This document shows, piece by piece, positions 55,245 to 63,769 of a DNA stretch of 64,000 bases (the stretch's first letter is position 1; each line of letters begins with the position of its first letter). Location: NCBI GenBank assembly GCA_964458575.1, contig CAYWMD010000027.1:20642-84641 (forward strand), read 5' to 3'. The DNA comes from CAYWMD01 sp964458575. GTDB lineage: Bacteria; Verrucomicrobiota; Verrucomicrobiia; Limisphaerales; JADLHS01. A model generated the notes under the pieces. The model saw only the letters and a list, made by a program, of their open reading frames with translations. It did no database searches and was not told the DNA's origin. A program made the position numbers and the translations under genes.

Positions 55245-56639
55245 TTAAATCGAGACAGATTCCTTGTAATCGGGCACAATCACTTCGGCGCTGGGCTTGA
55301 GCGCCCGCAGGGTCGAAGCGAACGCCATGGCCTGGGATTCCTCACCGTGGACCACGCTGATCTTCTTAATGTCACCGCCAAGCCGCCCGACGTACCGGAG
55401 CAATTCAGTCTTATCCGCGTGACCGGAGTAGGAGTCAATGGAGCCAACCCGGGCACGCACGACATTGGGTTCCCCGAAGATGTTGACGGGGCTTTTGCCG
55501 GCCAGGATTTGCGCGCCCAAAGTGTGCTCCGCACAGTAACCGATAAAGAGGATCAGGTTCTTCGGGTCGCCGATGTTGTTGCGCAAATGGTGACGAATGC
55601 GGCCGCCTTCGGCCATGCCCGAGGCGCTGATGATGATGGCGGGTTCCTTGAGGTCGTTAAGTTTCATCGAATGTGTGACTTCCCGGATGTAGGTGAGGTT
55701 TTCCATGCCGAAGGGGTTTTCCTTTTCGCGCAAGAATTTGTAGATCGCATCGTTGAAGCACTCCGGATGCAGGCGGTAGATCTCCGTGGCGTTCACGCTC
55801 AACGGACTGTCCACGAAAATCGGCACGCGCGGCAGGCGACCGGCCAGCGCCAGTTCGTGGAGCACGTAAACAATCTGCTGCGTGCGCCCCACGGAAAACG
55901 CCGGGATGATGACCTTGCCCCTTTTCTCCACGGTGTCGCACACGAAACGGCAGACCGCTTCATCCGCGTCCCCGCGCGGCGAGTGTTCGCGGTCGCCGTA
56001 GGTGGATTCGACCTGGAGATAATCCACGTCTTCAACCGGCTCAGGATCGCGCAGGATGTCGTCCTGATCGCGGCCCACGTCGCCGCTGAACAAATAGCGG
56101 AACTTCCGTCCGTTTTCGCGAACATCCAGCACCACCTGGGCCGAACCCAAAATATGTCCCGCATCACGAAACGTCACCGTCACGCCGTCCGCCACCGGAA
56201 AGGGGCGGTTGTAATTGAACGTGACGAACTGGCGGATGGATTTCTCCGCTTCCGTCGCCGTGTAAAGCGGCTCCACGGGCGGCAGCCCCTGTTTTGCGCG
56301 TTTCTTCGACACGAACGCGGCGTCATCGGCCTGAATGCCCGCCGAATCTTCAAGCATGATGCTGGCGAGATCGCGCGTGGCGAACGTGCAGTAGATGTTG
56401 CCCTCGAAGCCCTGGCGGCAAAGGTTGGGCAGGTTGCCGCAATGATCAATGTGCGCGTGACTCAAAATCACCGCGCCGAGTTCTTTCGGGTCAAAGGGGA
56501 AGTTACGGTTGCGTTCGATGGACTCACCCCGCCGGCCCTGAAACAATCCGCATTCCAGCAACAGCCGCTGCCCGTTGATCTCCAGCAAAAACATCGAGCC
56601 GGTCGTCGTGCGCGTGGCGCCGAAGAAGTGAACTCGCAT
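55245..56639 (-). CDS. MBL-fold/beta-CASP RNA-processing exonuclease
   Basis: A 464-residue protein from ATG 56639 (MRVHFFGATRTTTGS). The frame continues upstream over infA, but the motif start and the family length fix this site. The metallo-beta-lactamase signature SHAHIDHCGNLP (about residues 59-70) binds zinc. The beta-CASP part contains SGDVGRDQDDIL, QVESTYGDREH, FSVGRTQQIVYVL, SASGMAEGGRIRHHL and IDSYSGHADKTELL. Bacterial and archaeal members are RNases resembling CPSF-73. It is likely an endo- or exonuclease in RNA turnover; the exact substrate is not known. It lies between infA and a pseudopilin gene. Confidence 0.94.
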   Translation of the reverse strand: MRVHFFGATRTTTGSMFLLEINGQRLLLECGLFQGRRGESIERNRNFPFDPKELGAVILSHAHIDHCGNLPNLCRQGFEGNIYCTFATRDLASIMLEDSAGIQADDAAFVSKKRAKQGLPPVEPLYTATEAEKSIRQFVTFNYNRPFPVADGVTVTFRDAGHILGSAQVVLDVRENGRKFRYLFSGDVGRDQDDILRDPEPVEDVDYLQVESTYGDREHSPRGDADEAVCRFVCDTVEKRGKVIIPAFSVGRTQQIVYVLHELALAGRLPRVPIFVDSPLSVNATEIYRLHPECFNDAIYKFLREKENPFGMENLTYIREVTHSMKLNDLKEPAIIISASGMAEGGRIRHHLRNNIGDPKNLILFIGYCAEHTLGAQILAGKSPVNIFGEPNVVRARVGSIDSYSGHADKTELLRYVGRLGGDIKKISVVHGEESQAMAFASTLRALKPSAEVIVPDYKESVSI

Positions 56640-56728
56640 GCCGTCAAGATGCGGACCGGGCCCGGGTTGTCGAGCGTGGAAACATTGACGGAACGAAAAA
56701 GTCCAACCCGTCGGCGAACCGGCTGCCG

Positions 56729-56959
56729 TCAGGTAACGCGAAAGGTGATCCGTGCCTTGCCGAGGTCGTAGGGCGACATTTCGACTTTCACCTTGTCGCC
56801 GACGCTGATGCGGATGAAGTTCTTTCGCATCTTGCCGGAGATATGGGCCAGAACTTCGTGCCCGTTGGGCAGGGCCACGCGAAACATCGTTCCTGGCAGG
56901 ACTTGGGTCACTGCGCCCGTTAATTCGATTGGTTCTTCTTTCGCCACGCGGTTTGCCAA
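56729..56959 (-). CDS. infA: Translation initiation factor IF-1
   Basis: A 76-residue S1/OB-fold protein with the IF-1 pattern: EEPIELTGAVTQVLPGTMFRVALPNG (split across the first strands), VLAHISGKMRKNFIRISVGDKV and KVEMSPYDLGKARITFR. It binds the ribosomal A site during initiation. It is followed 89 bp downstream by the beta-CASP gene. infC is not in the window. Confidence 0.97.
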   Translation of the reverse strand: MANRVAKEEPIELTGAVTQVLPGTMFRVALPNGHEVLAHISGKMRKNFIRISVGDKVKVEMSPYDLGKARITFRVT

Positions 56960-57090
56960 CTGAAAAACGGGAGGAGCTTAAAGGGCGCGAGCCGGTGGAA
57001 TCAATACTTTTCCCGTCAAACCGCCATCGGGTAAAATCGGTCAAAAAACACCTTGGCCCTGGGGCTGGAAACCACTAAAGTCACTCCCGA

Positions 57091-57381
57091 ATGAAATCCG
57101 AAAAAATAGGTTCCACGCTCAACCTGGTCCTGGCCATCAGCTTGATCGTCCTGGCTCTCTTGTGCGTCCAATATTATTTCAAGTCCAAGGAGTTGCGTAA
57201 CTTCCAAACCACGGTCGCCGCCTACCAGAACCGGAAGGCCCAATTGAACATGCTGGTCGCGGACCTGGCGGAGTACGGCAAAACGCATCCCGCGATTCAC
57301 CCGCTGTTGGAATCGGCCGGAATCCCGGTCGTCAAACCGAATCCTGCCACCCCAAGCAGCGCAACGAAATCTTCCAAGTAA
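57091..57381 (+). CDS. Small single-pass membrane protein, paralogue of the next gene
   Basis: A 96-residue protein. A short cytoplasmic head is followed by one transmembrane helix (LNLVLAISLIVLALLCVQYYF, about residues 10-30, split here by few charged ends) and a helical stalk (KELRNFQTTVAAYQNRKAQL). A conserved-looking tail includes LAEYGKTHPAIHPLLESAGI. The next gene has the same layout and a matching tail, LAEFGRTHVDFRPILTKYGI, so the two are tandem paralogues. No known domain is recognised. It is divergent from infA. Confidence 0.65.
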   Translation: MKSEKIGSTLNLVLAISLIVLALLCVQYYFKSKELRNFQTTVAAYQNRKAQLNMLVADLAEYGKTHPAIHPLLESAGIPVVKPNPATPSSATKSSK

Positions 57382-57389
57382 AACATCCC

Positions 57390-57794
57390 ATGAGCGAAAT
57401 TCCTTCCGTTCCCACTGGGTCGGCTGAAAACGAGGAGCTTAAGCGCCAGGTTGCCTCGCTCCGCGATTTGACGGTCAAACTTCAATACAGCCTCATTGCT
57501 TTCACCTGGATCGTCGGTCTGTTTCTTTTCACCCAGGTTTGGCGCGCCTACAAGGATGTCAACGCCGCCCGTCCGCAGGTCAGTCAGATCGTGGAAATGG
57601 CGCGGCGCGAACAGGCGGGCATCGAGCAATTCGCGGGCAGTCTCGCGGAGTTTGGCCGCACCCACGTGGATTTTCGTCCGATCCTGACCAAGTACGGGAT
57701 TCAGATCCCGGCGACGCCCGTCGCCGCGCCCGCCGCGCCTGCGGGCACAACGGCTGCTCCCAAACCGGCCCCGGCGCCGACGCAAAAAAAATAG
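57390..57794 (+). CDS. Small membrane protein, paralogue of the preceding gene
   Basis: A 134-residue protein 8 bp after its paralogue. An N-terminal head of about 32 residues (ENEELKRQVASLRDLTVKLQ) is followed by one transmembrane helix (YSLIAFTWIVGLFLFTQVW), a helical stalk (KDVNAARPQVSQIVEMARRE), the shared tail (FAGSLAEFGRTHVDFRPILT) and a Pro/Ala-rich C-terminus ending in QKK. Probably the two proteins form a hetero-oligomer in the inner membrane, by inference from similarity and spacing. Function unknown. Confidence 0.65.
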   Translation: MSEIPSVPTGSAENEELKRQVASLRDLTVKLQYSLIAFTWIVGLFLFTQVWRAYKDVNAARPQVSQIVEMARREQAGIEQFAGSLAEFGRTHVDFRPILTKYGIQIPATPVAAPAAPAGTTAAPKPAPAPTQKK

Positions 57795-57800
57795 CGTTCT

Positions 57801-58211
57801 TTAGTTGCCGACCGGCTTCGCCGTCAGACGCGTCCCGCACGAAAAACAATAATTCGAGTGCGGCGGACAAATGTTCCCGCAGCCCGGACAATCGAGATGC
57901 GCCTCCTTGTGTCGCCGGTGGATGATCAGATTGCGGATGTAGGGAATCCACGTGAACGCGTAGGCAAAGATAAACACGGAGTCCCGCTGATAAAACAGCG
58001 CGTAGCTCAACAACAGCACTGACCCCAGCAGGCTCAACCACCAAAATGCCGTCGGCACCACCACGCGTTTGAGCCGCTCGGTCGCGTACCATTGCACGAA
58101 AAAGCGGGAAAAGAAGACCGCGTTTCCCAGCCAGCCGACCACCTTCCACCAGTGCCAGTCAATGCCGAGAAACTTGCCGTCAAACCAGAGTAAATTCGTC
58201 AGCCAGTCCAT
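57801..58211 (-). CDS. Lipid-A-disaccharide synthase N-terminal-domain (LABN) protein with zinc ribbon
   Basis: A 136-residue membrane protein. Three or four hydrophobic segments with WKVVGWLGNAVFFSRFFVQW and VVVPTAFWWLSLLGSVLLLS match the small LABN membrane domain found at the N-terminus of some LpxB proteins or free-standing. The C-terminus is a zinc ribbon, CPGCGNICPPHSNYCFSCG, with four cysteines in two pairs. Stand-alone LABN proteins are found near lipid-modification genes, but none is adjacent here. The zinc ribbon is an unusual addition. Confidence 0.8.
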   Translation of the reverse strand: MDWLTNLLWFDGKFLGIDWHWWKVVGWLGNAVFFSRFFVQWYATERLKRVVVPTAFWWLSLLGSVLLLSYALFYQRDSVFIFAYAFTWIPYIRNLIIHRRHKEAHLDCPGCGNICPPHSNYCFSCGTRLTAKPVGN

Positions 58212-58358
58212 ACGCCGGCAGCTTAGAACATCAGCCGGAAACGGGAAGACTGAATTCTCCCTTCCGGAAGCCTCCGGTGCGCAGGTCAGCGAGGACCGCT
58301 TGCTTCAATGCGGTTCGTTCCTGGCAACGGCCGAATCGCTTCGCTTCGAAGCCCTTTG

Positions 58359-59684
58359 TCAGGCCATCGGCGGCGACGCGGTTTCCGAACGCAACCGCCA
58401 GTCGGAGTCCTGCTTCAGGTAGAGCGTCTGCGTCGGGAAGGCAAAATTGATCTTCTCGTTGTCGAACCGCTCCTTGAGCGAAAGATTCATCTCCTGCAAT
58501 GCAGCGAGGCACGCCTTCATGTCCGTGCCGTTCCACCAGTGGACCACGAGAATGTTGAGGGAGGAACTCTCAAACTTGTTGAAACTCATGACCAGGTCTG
58601 CGGTCTGGGCATGGCCGCGAAACACCTCTTCGATCAGTTTCAGCGCCAGCTTCACCTTGTCCACCGGAGTATCATAGGTGATGCCGATGTTCATCACCGT
58701 TTTGATGTTTGGCCGGGCGGCAATGTTGATGATGGTGGCATTGCCCATGGTTTTGTTCGGGATGGTGACGAGATAGCCGTCCAGGTTGCGAATGCGCGTG
58801 CTGCGCAGACCGATGGTCTCGACCGAACCGTCAACGGCGTCTATCTGGATGCGGTCGCCGATCTTGAAGGGCTTGTCGAGGAAGATGGCGACGGCCCCGA
58901 AGAGATTCGCCAGGGTATCCTGCGCCGCGAGACCCACCGCCAGACCGCCGATGGACAGGGACGCGATGGCCGCGGTGATATTGACACCCATGTGCCCCAG
59001 CGTCGTCAGCACCGCGATCACGACCACGAAAACCTTCAGCGTCTTCCGCACGATGGGCAGCAACTGTTGATTGAAGGCCTCGTCGTCCTTGCTCGCCGCC
59101 CGTTCCTTCCAGTAACCCATCAGCAGATCAACAAATTTCAACACCATGTAGGTGAGCGAAACCGCCACGATGATGGTGAACACTTTGGCCAGCACGTTCT
59201 CCACAATCTCCGGCCAATCGAACACGTCCAGCCCGATCCGGAGGAAGATGACGAAGGAAACCACCTTGACCGGCCCGTGCAGCAGGTTCAACAGCAGATC
59301 GTCAAACTTGGTGGCCGTTTTCTCGGCCCATTTTTTCAGCCAAACGCGCGTCAAAAAGTCCAGCAGCTTGGAGACATAGAACGCCAGAAAGATGTAAATC
59401 AGCGAAAAAAGGTATTTCCACAATTCATTGCCCCACCATTGCGATTTCAGAACTGGGAATGTGCCGGCCAGGGTTTCCACCCAGGCGGGCGTTTCAACCG
59501 GTGGTTTGCTGCGGGCGAGCGGTGCGGCATTGGTGGCGGTTTGGGTGCTTGCACTGAGCGCGGCCTCCGGTGCAGCGGCAGACAGCTTGGTTTCCTGCGC
59601 CATCGAACGCCAGACCGACCAAACCAGCATCAAGCAGAGCAAAAACAAGAAGCTGCGATACATGAATTCCAATTTCTTTTGCAT
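58359..59684 (-). CDS. MscS-family mechanosensitive ion channel
   Basis: A 441-residue protein. It has a first hydrophobic segment at the N-terminus (FLFLLCLMLVWSVW), a linker and three to four further helices (about 125-250). The MscS pore-lining segment and beta domain are clear: ASLSIGGLAVGLAAQDTLAN, FGAVAIFLDKPFKIGDRIQI, GSVETIGLRSTRIRNLDGYL and VTIPNKTMGNATIINIA (about residues 245-320). A C-terminal alpha/beta domain follows. It is expected to release osmolytes during hypo-osmotic shock from the inner membrane. It starts 51 bp after thiS. Confidence 0.93.
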   Translation of the reverse strand: MQKKLEFMYRSFLFLLCLMLVWSVWRSMAQETKLSAAAPEAALSASTQTATNAAPLARSKPPVETPAWVETLAGTFPVLKSQWWGNELWKYLFSLIYIFLAFYVSKLLDFLTRVWLKKWAEKTATKFDDLLLNLLHGPVKVVSFVIFLRIGLDVFDWPEIVENVLAKVFTIIVAVSLTYMVLKFVDLLMGYWKERAASKDDEAFNQQLLPIVRKTLKVFVVVIAVLTTLGHMGVNITAAIASLSIGGLAVGLAAQDTLANLFGAVAIFLDKPFKIGDRIQIDAVDGSVETIGLRSTRIRNLDGYLVTIPNKTMGNATIINIAARPNIKTVMNIGITYDTPVDKVKLALKLIEEVFRGHAQTADLVMSFNKFESSSLNILVVHWWNGTDMKACLAALQEMNLSLKERFDNEKINFAFPTQTLYLKQDSDWRLRSETASPPMA

Positions 59685-59735
59685 CCTCGAATTAAAAACC
59701 AGAACCCGACAGGTGACAAGCAGGAGAGAGGAAGA

Positions 59736-59945
59736 TCAACCACCCGCCACGATCTTCACGATTTCCAACCGGTCGCCCGGCTGGAGCTGGCGGTGCGCGA
59801 ACTCGGACGGCGCGACGGCGGCGCCGTTATGCTCCACCACGACGCTGCGCGGCAACAACCCTTGCGCGACCAAAAAAGCTTCGATGGTGCAAGGCAGGTT
59901 CGCCTCGACCGGTTTGCCGTTGGCCACCACAAATGTCGGTTTCAC
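59736..59945 (-). CDS. thiS: Sulfur carrier protein ThiS
   Basis: A 69-residue ubiquitin-like protein with GTG start at 59945, placed directly after the TGA of the upstream phosphoesterase gene. It has the beta-grasp pattern VVANGKPVEANLPCTIEAFL, ALVAPSEF-like segment VAPSEFAHRQLQPGD and DRLEIVKIVAGG. The C-terminal GG is the site of adenylation and thiocarboxylate formation, giving the sulfur for the thiazole of thiamine. ThiH (61326-62519) is upstream on the same strand, while ThiG is absent from the window. Confidence 0.9.
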   Translation of the reverse strand: MKPTFVVANGKPVEANLPCTIEAFLVAQGLLPRSVVVEHNGAAVAPSEFAHRQLQPGDRLEIVKIVAGG

Positions 59946-60839
59946 TCACACCAGCGTTATCAGACTCACCTCGGGCGGGCAATTGAAACGCACACCCCAA
60001 AGATTGCCCACGCCGCGCGTCACGTGAACCCAGCGGCCTTCCCATTCCCGCAACCCCGCCACAAATCGCTTGTCCCGCACCGACGACACGGGCGCGCCGA
60101 TGAATGGCAGAACCACCTGACCGCCGTGCGTGTGGCCGCTGAGGAGCAAATCCCACACATAAGGCCGCAGGTAATCCTTGGAGTCCGGATTGTGCGAGAG
60201 GACGATGGTTCGCTCCGCATTCGGATCCGGCCGCGCAAAAGCGATCATGGGCTGCATCTCGCCCGCCCAGAGATCGCCCAAACCCACGATCCTCAAATTA
60301 CAGTCGCGCACGCGAATGGTTTGCGCCGAGTTGTGCAGCAGCGCGGCGCCGGCTTTGGCCAGCACCTCGCGCACCCGGCTGGAGTCCGTATAACCGCGCC
60401 GCTGCGCCGCCCAACGCCCGCCGTCATGATTCCCCAGACACGCAAACGTTGGCGCGTGTGCCGCCAGCGGCTTGAGCACCTCCGCGTATCCATCCAGATG
60501 GTGATAGCCCCTCGTGATGAAATCACCGGTCAAACAAATCAGGTCCGGCTGTAACTCCAATCCCGTCCGGACTGCCTCGCCGATGAAATCCAGACTCACG
60601 ACGCGCGAGGCGTGCAGGTCGGAAAGCTGCAAAATCTTCAACGGCTTGCCGCTCCGGCCTGTTGGCAAATTCACCGTGTGCCGGCCGATCACCAGCCAAT
60701 GAGGTTCAACCACGCGCACATAAAACCCGCTGCCGGCCGCACAAATACCCACGGTCGCCAGAAACTTCCGTCGCGTGAGGCTCTTTTGGAAAAACTTCAC
60801 TGGGATGTGACAACGCGCGGCCGGAAACTGCACAAACAA
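59946..60839 (-). CDS. Calcineurin-like metallophosphoesterase (YaeI-like)
   Basis: A 297-residue protein. The N-terminus has a basic, Tat-like segment LTRRKFLATVGICAAGSGF, so it is membrane-associated or exported. The phosphoesterase motifs are in order: LQLSDLHAS, LTGDFITRG, ACLGNHDGG, SHNPDS and LSGHTHGGQV, which carry the two-metal site ligands. The family includes YaeI of E. coli and eukaryotic phosphodiesterases acting on small phosphate esters or lipids. It sits between a pseudopilin-like gene and thiS, with no spacer before thiS. Confidence 0.93.
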   Translation of the reverse strand: MFVQFPAARCHIPVKFFQKSLTRRKFLATVGICAAGSGFYVRVVEPHWLVIGRHTVNLPTGRSGKPLKILQLSDLHASRVVSLDFIGEAVRTGLELQPDLICLTGDFITRGYHHLDGYAEVLKPLAAHAPTFACLGNHDGGRWAAQRRGYTDSSRVREVLAKAGAALLHNSAQTIRVRDCNLRIVGLGDLWAGEMQPMIAFARPDPNAERTIVLSHNPDSKDYLRPYVWDLLLSGHTHGGQVVLPFIGAPVSSVRDKRFVAGLREWEGRWVHVTRGVGNLWGVRFNCPPEVSLITLV

Positions 60840-60868
60840 TCACGGCCGACCGAATGTCATTCATCGAA

Positions 60869-61315
60869 TCAAGGCTTCACAAAATCGTTCTTTAAACTAT
60901 CGAAAACGATGTCGTCTTTATCTCCGAATTTTCGATTCTGGCCCGCGGAGCGTATGACGTAGTTGGTCTGAATGTTCACTTTGATTCGGTAAGGTGTGCG
61001 CCAGTGATCCAGTAATTCGCCGTTTAGGTTCGTTTTGCTCGCATGAATGAGAATTCCTCTGTTAGTTGAACCGAAGAAAGCCGCCGGAATGGATTGGTCT
61101 AGCCCGAGTTGGAATTGAGTGTCCAACCAACCAAAACCACGCTGCCTCAATGCCACGTTGATCGCGATTACCTCGCGTCGCGTTCTTGCCCTGCCGGCGG
61201 AACCCGGGCCTCCGAAAGTCGGCAGGAACAGACTCACCACACATGGAATGATCACAAATACAATAAATAGCCCGAGCAAGAATCCCGGTCGAATTCGCAT
61301 CTGGGATTGGTCCAT
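60869..61315 (-). CDS. Membrane-anchored GspG-like protein of unknown role
   Basis: A 148-residue protein. An N-terminal helix (FLLGLFIVFVIIPCVVSLFL, about residues 12-31) is followed by a domain whose end, LLDHWRTPYRIKV and VIRSAGQNRKFGDKDDIVF, matches the C-terminal calcium-binding region of type II secretion pseudopilins such as GspG. The N-terminus lacks a clear prepilin cleavage motif, so it may be a membrane-anchored derivative. It lies between thiH and the phosphoesterase gene. Confidence 0.7.
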   Translation of the reverse strand: MDQSQMRIRPGFLLGLFIVFVIIPCVVSLFLPTFGGPGSAGRARTRREVIAINVALRQRGFGWLDTQFQLGLDQSIPAAFFGSTNRGILIHASKTNLNGELLDHWRTPYRIKVNIQTNYVIRSAGQNRKFGDKDDIVFDSLKNDFVKP

Positions 61316-61325
61316 ATTTGCCCCA

Positions 61326-62519
61326 TCACGCCATCAACGCTGCATCCCAATCCTTCCACACCGGTTCGTAGCCAAGGCGTTGGATGGACTGGGCCACCTC
61401 GTCGGCGGAACGTTCATCGGCGATGTTGAACTGGCCGGTCGCATTCGTCGTGTGACCGTTCGTGGCCCACTCACTGGATCCAGTCTCCACGATGCGCCCG
61501 CGCACGGTCTGATGCGTGTGTTCCCGTCCCGCGCCGGTGTAGCCGCCCGGCTCGGTGTGGCTGCCCGCGCTCATCAAGGTAATGCCCAGCGGAATCAAAC
61601 CGTCGCGAAGCTTCGCCGGTTCGCGCGTCGAGAGCACCAGCCCTACATCGGGGAACATCAATCGAAATGCGCAGACCAGTTGCACCAGTTCCCGATCCGT
61701 CATGTGCGTGAGCGGTTGAAACTCGCCCGCGCACGGACGCAGCCGCGGCAGCGAGATGGTGAGGTAAGCCTTCCAGCAATTGCGCAGAAGATAATCGGCG
61801 TGCGCCGCCACGCACAACGCCTCGTAGCGCCAGTCCGCCAGCCCGTAAAGCGCGCCGATGCCGATGCGTCGAAAGCCCGCCGCGTACGCGCGCTCCGGCG
61901 TTTCCAGCCGCCAGTCGAAATTCCGCTTCGGTCCGGCAGTGTGCATGTCGGCATACACCGCCCGATCATACGTCTCCTGATACACGACCAGGCCATCCGC
62001 GCCAGCCGCGACGAGCGGTTGGTAGTCCGCGGTTTCCATCGGTCCAACTTCGAGCGAAACGCTGGGAAACTCCGTGTGCAACGCCGCCACACATTCTGCG
62101 AGATAGCCGTTGGAAACAAATTTCGGGTGCTCACCAGCAACCAGCAAAATGTTGCGAAAGCCCTGCGCCGTCAGTGCGCGTGCCTCGCGCAGCACTTCAT
62201 TGACCGAGAGGGTCACCCGCAGAATGGCATTGTCGCGCGAGAAGCCGCAGTATCGGCAATTGTTGATGCACTCGTTGGAGAGGTAAAGCGGCGCAAAGAG
62301 CCGGATGACCTTGCCGAACCGTTGCCGCGTGATTTGCTGTGAACGCCGTCCCATGGCTTCCAGCAGCTCGCCGGCCGCCGGCGAAATCAATTGAGCGAAG
62401 TCCGCCAGAGTCCGCCGGTCCTTGGCCAAGCATTCGCGCGCGCCAGACGTCGCCGCCGCTTTCGACCGCTTCACAAGCGGGTCGAGCGGCAGGGAGTTGA
62501 ATTCCGCAACAAAGCTCAC
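61326..62519 (-). CDS. thiH: 2-iminoacetate synthase ThiH (radical SAM)
   Basis: A 397-residue radical SAM enzyme. It cleaves tyrosine to give dehydroglycine (2-iminoacetate) for thiazole synthesis in the thiamine pathway. The cluster motif is ECINNCRYCGF (about residues 82-92). LYLSNECI precedes it, and the later NILLVAGEHPKF, SLEVGPMETADYQPLVAAG and SLPRLRPCAGEF segments match ThiH. The length fits the family. It is followed 10 bp downstream by the GspG-like gene. The thiS gene is 1.4 kb downstream; thiG and thiF are not in the window. Confidence 0.94.
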   Translation of the reverse strand: MSFVAEFNSLPLDPLVKRSKAAATSGARECLAKDRRTLADFAQLISPAAGELLEAMGRRSQQITRQRFGKVIRLFAPLYLSNECINNCRYCGFSRDNAILRVTLSVNEVLREARALTAQGFRNILLVAGEHPKFVSNGYLAECVAALHTEFPSVSLEVGPMETADYQPLVAAGADGLVVYQETYDRAVYADMHTAGPKRNFDWRLETPERAYAAGFRRIGIGALYGLADWRYEALCVAAHADYLLRNCWKAYLTISLPRLRPCAGEFQPLTHMTDRELVQLVCAFRLMFPDVGLVLSTREPAKLRDGLIPLGITLMSAGSHTEPGGYTGAGREHTHQTVRGRIVETGSSEWATNGHTTNATGQFNIADERSADEVAQSIQRLGYEPVWKDWDAALMA

Positions 62520-62623
62520 GATGGAAGCGTAACAGTCACCGCGAAAAAGTCGAGATTCGCCGATTCCAACCGTGCCCGTTTTTCCTTCACCCGGCGGCGC
62601 ATCCTGCTACTCTCCGCGCCTTC

Positions 62624-63760
62624 ATGACTCCAAAACATTTCAAAATTGCGGCATTGGCCGGCGATGGCATCGGGCCGGAAGTCATGCGCGAAGCCATCAA
62701 GGTTCTGCGCGCGGTTGAAAAAAAGTCCGGCCTCAAACTGCAAATCACCGAAGCGCCGGTCGGCTGGGCGGGCATTGACGCCGCGGGGAAGGCGTTGCCG
62801 GATGACACGCTCGCGCTTTGCAAACATTCGGACGCCATTCTGTTTGGCTCGGTGGGTTTGCCGGACCGTGACCCGACCATCGCCAAGGAAAAGCGTCCGG
62901 AACGCGCGGCTTTGCTGCGACTGAGGAAGGAGTTTGATTTGTTCGCCAATCTTCGCCCGGTGAAACTGCCGAAGGAACTGGCGGGAATTTGTCCTTTGCG
63001 GTGCGAACGCCAGGGCAAGGGCATTGACGTGCTGGTCGTGCGTGAGTTGACTGCTGGGCTTTACTTCGGCCCCAAATCCACCGAGGAAGTGGTGGAGTTG
63101 CATGAACATCCCCACAAGCAACGCCGTTATCGCAAAGCCGTGGACACGATGGTCATCACCTGCGGCGAGATCGAGCGCATTGCACACGTGGCGTTTCAGG
63201 CCGCCCGGCAGCGACGTAAACACGTCACGAGCATTGATAAAGCAAACGTCCTGGAAACCGGCGTCCTATGGCGCGAAGTGGTCACGAACCTCGCCAAACA
63301 ATATCCCGACGTCACGCTCGACCACATGTTCGTGGACAACGGCGCCATGCAGCTCGTGCTGCGGCCGGACCAGTTCGACGTGATGCTGTGCGAAAACACC
63401 TTCGGCGACATTTTGAGCGACGAAGCGGCCGCGCTGGGTGGTTCGCTGGGCATGTTGCCCAGCGCCAGCCTCGGAAAGACCGATGCGCAAAAGACGTTTG
63501 GGCTTTACGAACCGGCGGGTGGCACCGCGCCGGACATCGCCGGGAAGAACCTGGCCAATCCCATTGCGCAAATCCTTTCCGCTGCGCTGATGCTGCGTCA
63601 CAGTTTTGGCCTGCCGGACGCGGCAGCGGTGATTGAATCCGCCGTGGCCAAGACCATCGCCGCGGGTTATCGCACCGGCGACATTTACCAGGCGGGCGAC
63701 TCGAAGACCAAGAAGGTCGGCACCCGCGAAATGGGCGACGCAATCGCCGCGGCGATTTGA
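62624..63760 (+). CDS. leuB: 3-isopropylmalate dehydrogenase
   Basis: A 378-residue isocitrate/isopropylmalate dehydrogenase. It oxidises and decarboxylates 3-isopropylmalate with NAD in leucine synthesis. Family motifs are IAALAGDGIGPEVMREAIKVL, LFANLRPVKL, VVRELTAGLYFG, HVTSIDKANVLETGVLWREVV, DHMFVDNGAMQLV and NTFGDILSDEAAALGGSLGML. The segment around YFGPKSTEEVVELHEHP is somewhat longer and less usual than in other LeuB proteins. It is divergent from thiH, and no other leucine gene is nearby in the window. Confidence 0.92.
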   Translation: MTPKHFKIAALAGDGIGPEVMREAIKVLRAVEKKSGLKLQITEAPVGWAGIDAAGKALPDDTLALCKHSDAILFGSVGLPDRDPTIAKEKRPERAALLRLRKEFDLFANLRPVKLPKELAGICPLRCERQGKGIDVLVVRELTAGLYFGPKSTEEVVELHEHPHKQRRYRKAVDTMVITCGEIERIAHVAFQAARQRRKHVTSIDKANVLETGVLWREVVTNLAKQYPDVTLDHMFVDNGAMQLVLRPDQFDVMLCENTFGDILSDEAAALGGSLGMLPSASLGKTDAQKTFGLYEPAGGTAPDIAGKNLANPIAQILSAALMLRHSFGLPDAAAVIESAVAKTIAAGYRTGDIYQAGDSKTKKVGTREMGDAIAAAI

Positions 63761-63769
63761 CGACGTAGC

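Noticed and set aside
56640..57044. N-terminal extension of the beta-CASP protein over infA
   Set aside because: The family begins at MRVHFFGAT and infA is unmistakable on the same strand, so the extension is a chance open frame.
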